A DNA stretch of 5,664 bases from positions 1 to 5,664 of the forward strand of contig CALFXA010000088.1 of the NCBI GenBank assembly GCA_937928015.1. Reading direction: 5' to 3'. The notes under the pieces were generated by a model. That model had not been told where the DNA came from and searched no databases. It saw nothing but the letters and a program-made list of their open reading frames with translations. Below, one piece after another: positions 5,617 through 5,664 of this stretch. How positions within the stretch are numbered: the first letter of the stretch is position 1; each line of letters starts with the position of its first letter. Both the position numbers and the translations under genes were made by a program. Origin of the DNA: an uncultured Anaerolineales bacterium (GTDB lineage Bacteria; Chloroflexota; Anaerolineae; Anaerolineales; Villigracilaceae).

Positions 5617-5664
5617 AGATCGGAAGAGCGTCGTGTAGGGAAAGAGTGTAGATCTCGGTGGTCG
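5617..5664. other. Illumina TruSeq adapter contamination, not genomic
   Basis: From AGATCGGAAGAGCGTCGTGT to the end, all 48 bases match the reverse complement of the Illumina universal adapter as I know it. It supplies the final residues DRKSVV, most of the preceding Leu codon's last base, and the false stop TAG (5636-5638) of the surface-protein frame. Bases 5617 onward should be trimmed. Confidence 0.97.

Noticed and set aside
5615..5638. Stop codon and tail LDRKSVV as the natural end of the surface protein
   Set aside because: All but the first two bases are adapter sequence, and SLH proteins usually continue with further units.
1..5664. CRISPR array, tRNA, rRNA, transposase or a defence system
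   Set aside because: No regular short repeats, cloverleaf-like sequence, inverted terminal repeats or nuclease or transposase motifs were seen; the genes present are enzymes and a surface protein.

Overview
The window looks like a contig end from a metagenomic or draft genome of a member of the Chloroflexota, most likely class Anaerolineae. The bases are GC-rich. The best taxonomic hint is the C-terminal S-layer homology (SLH) unit of the last gene: its wording ([16 protein letters not shown], then GGC, a second Cys eight residues on, and [12 protein letters not shown]) is the form I associate with Anaerolineae surface proteins. The tungsten-type aldehyde oxidoreductase suggests anaerobic metabolism. 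The taxonomic call is an inference; there is no marker gene in the window.

Layout. Positions 1-992 form a leftward unit: a MoaD/ThiS-type sulfur carrier (753-992), then a 155-base gap with hairpins and a near-repeat, then the N-terminal 199 residues of an aldehyde:ferredoxin oxidoreductase running off the left edge (1-597). MoaD-type proteins supply the dithiolene sulfur of the pterin cofactor that the oxidoreductase needs, so the pair makes functional sense. A short divergent promoter region (993-1100) separates this unit from a rightward cluster: a short-chain dehydrogenase/reductase (1101-1892), a PaaI-like hotdog thioesterase (1900-2346) and a YgeA/RacX-type amino-acid racemase (2343-3038). 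The spacing is 7 bases and then a 4-base ATGA overlap, so these three are probably co-transcribed. Their shared role is not evident.

A GC-rich hairpin (3046-3066) follows the racemase. Then comes a large secreted surface protein (from 3116) with a signal peptide, four Asp-box (BNR-like) motifs, a DUF1906/Rv2525c-like glycoside-hydrolase-like domain, two tandem PPC-like beta domains that repeat every 129 residues, and the start of an SLH cell-wall anchor.

The last 48 bases (5617-5664) are not genomic. They match the Illumina TruSeq adapter read from AGATCGGAAGAGC onward. The apparent stop codon of the surface protein at 5636-5638 lies inside the adapter, so that gene is truncated by the assembly and not by biology. 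I saw no tRNA, rRNA, CRISPR array, insertion sequence or complete novel system.
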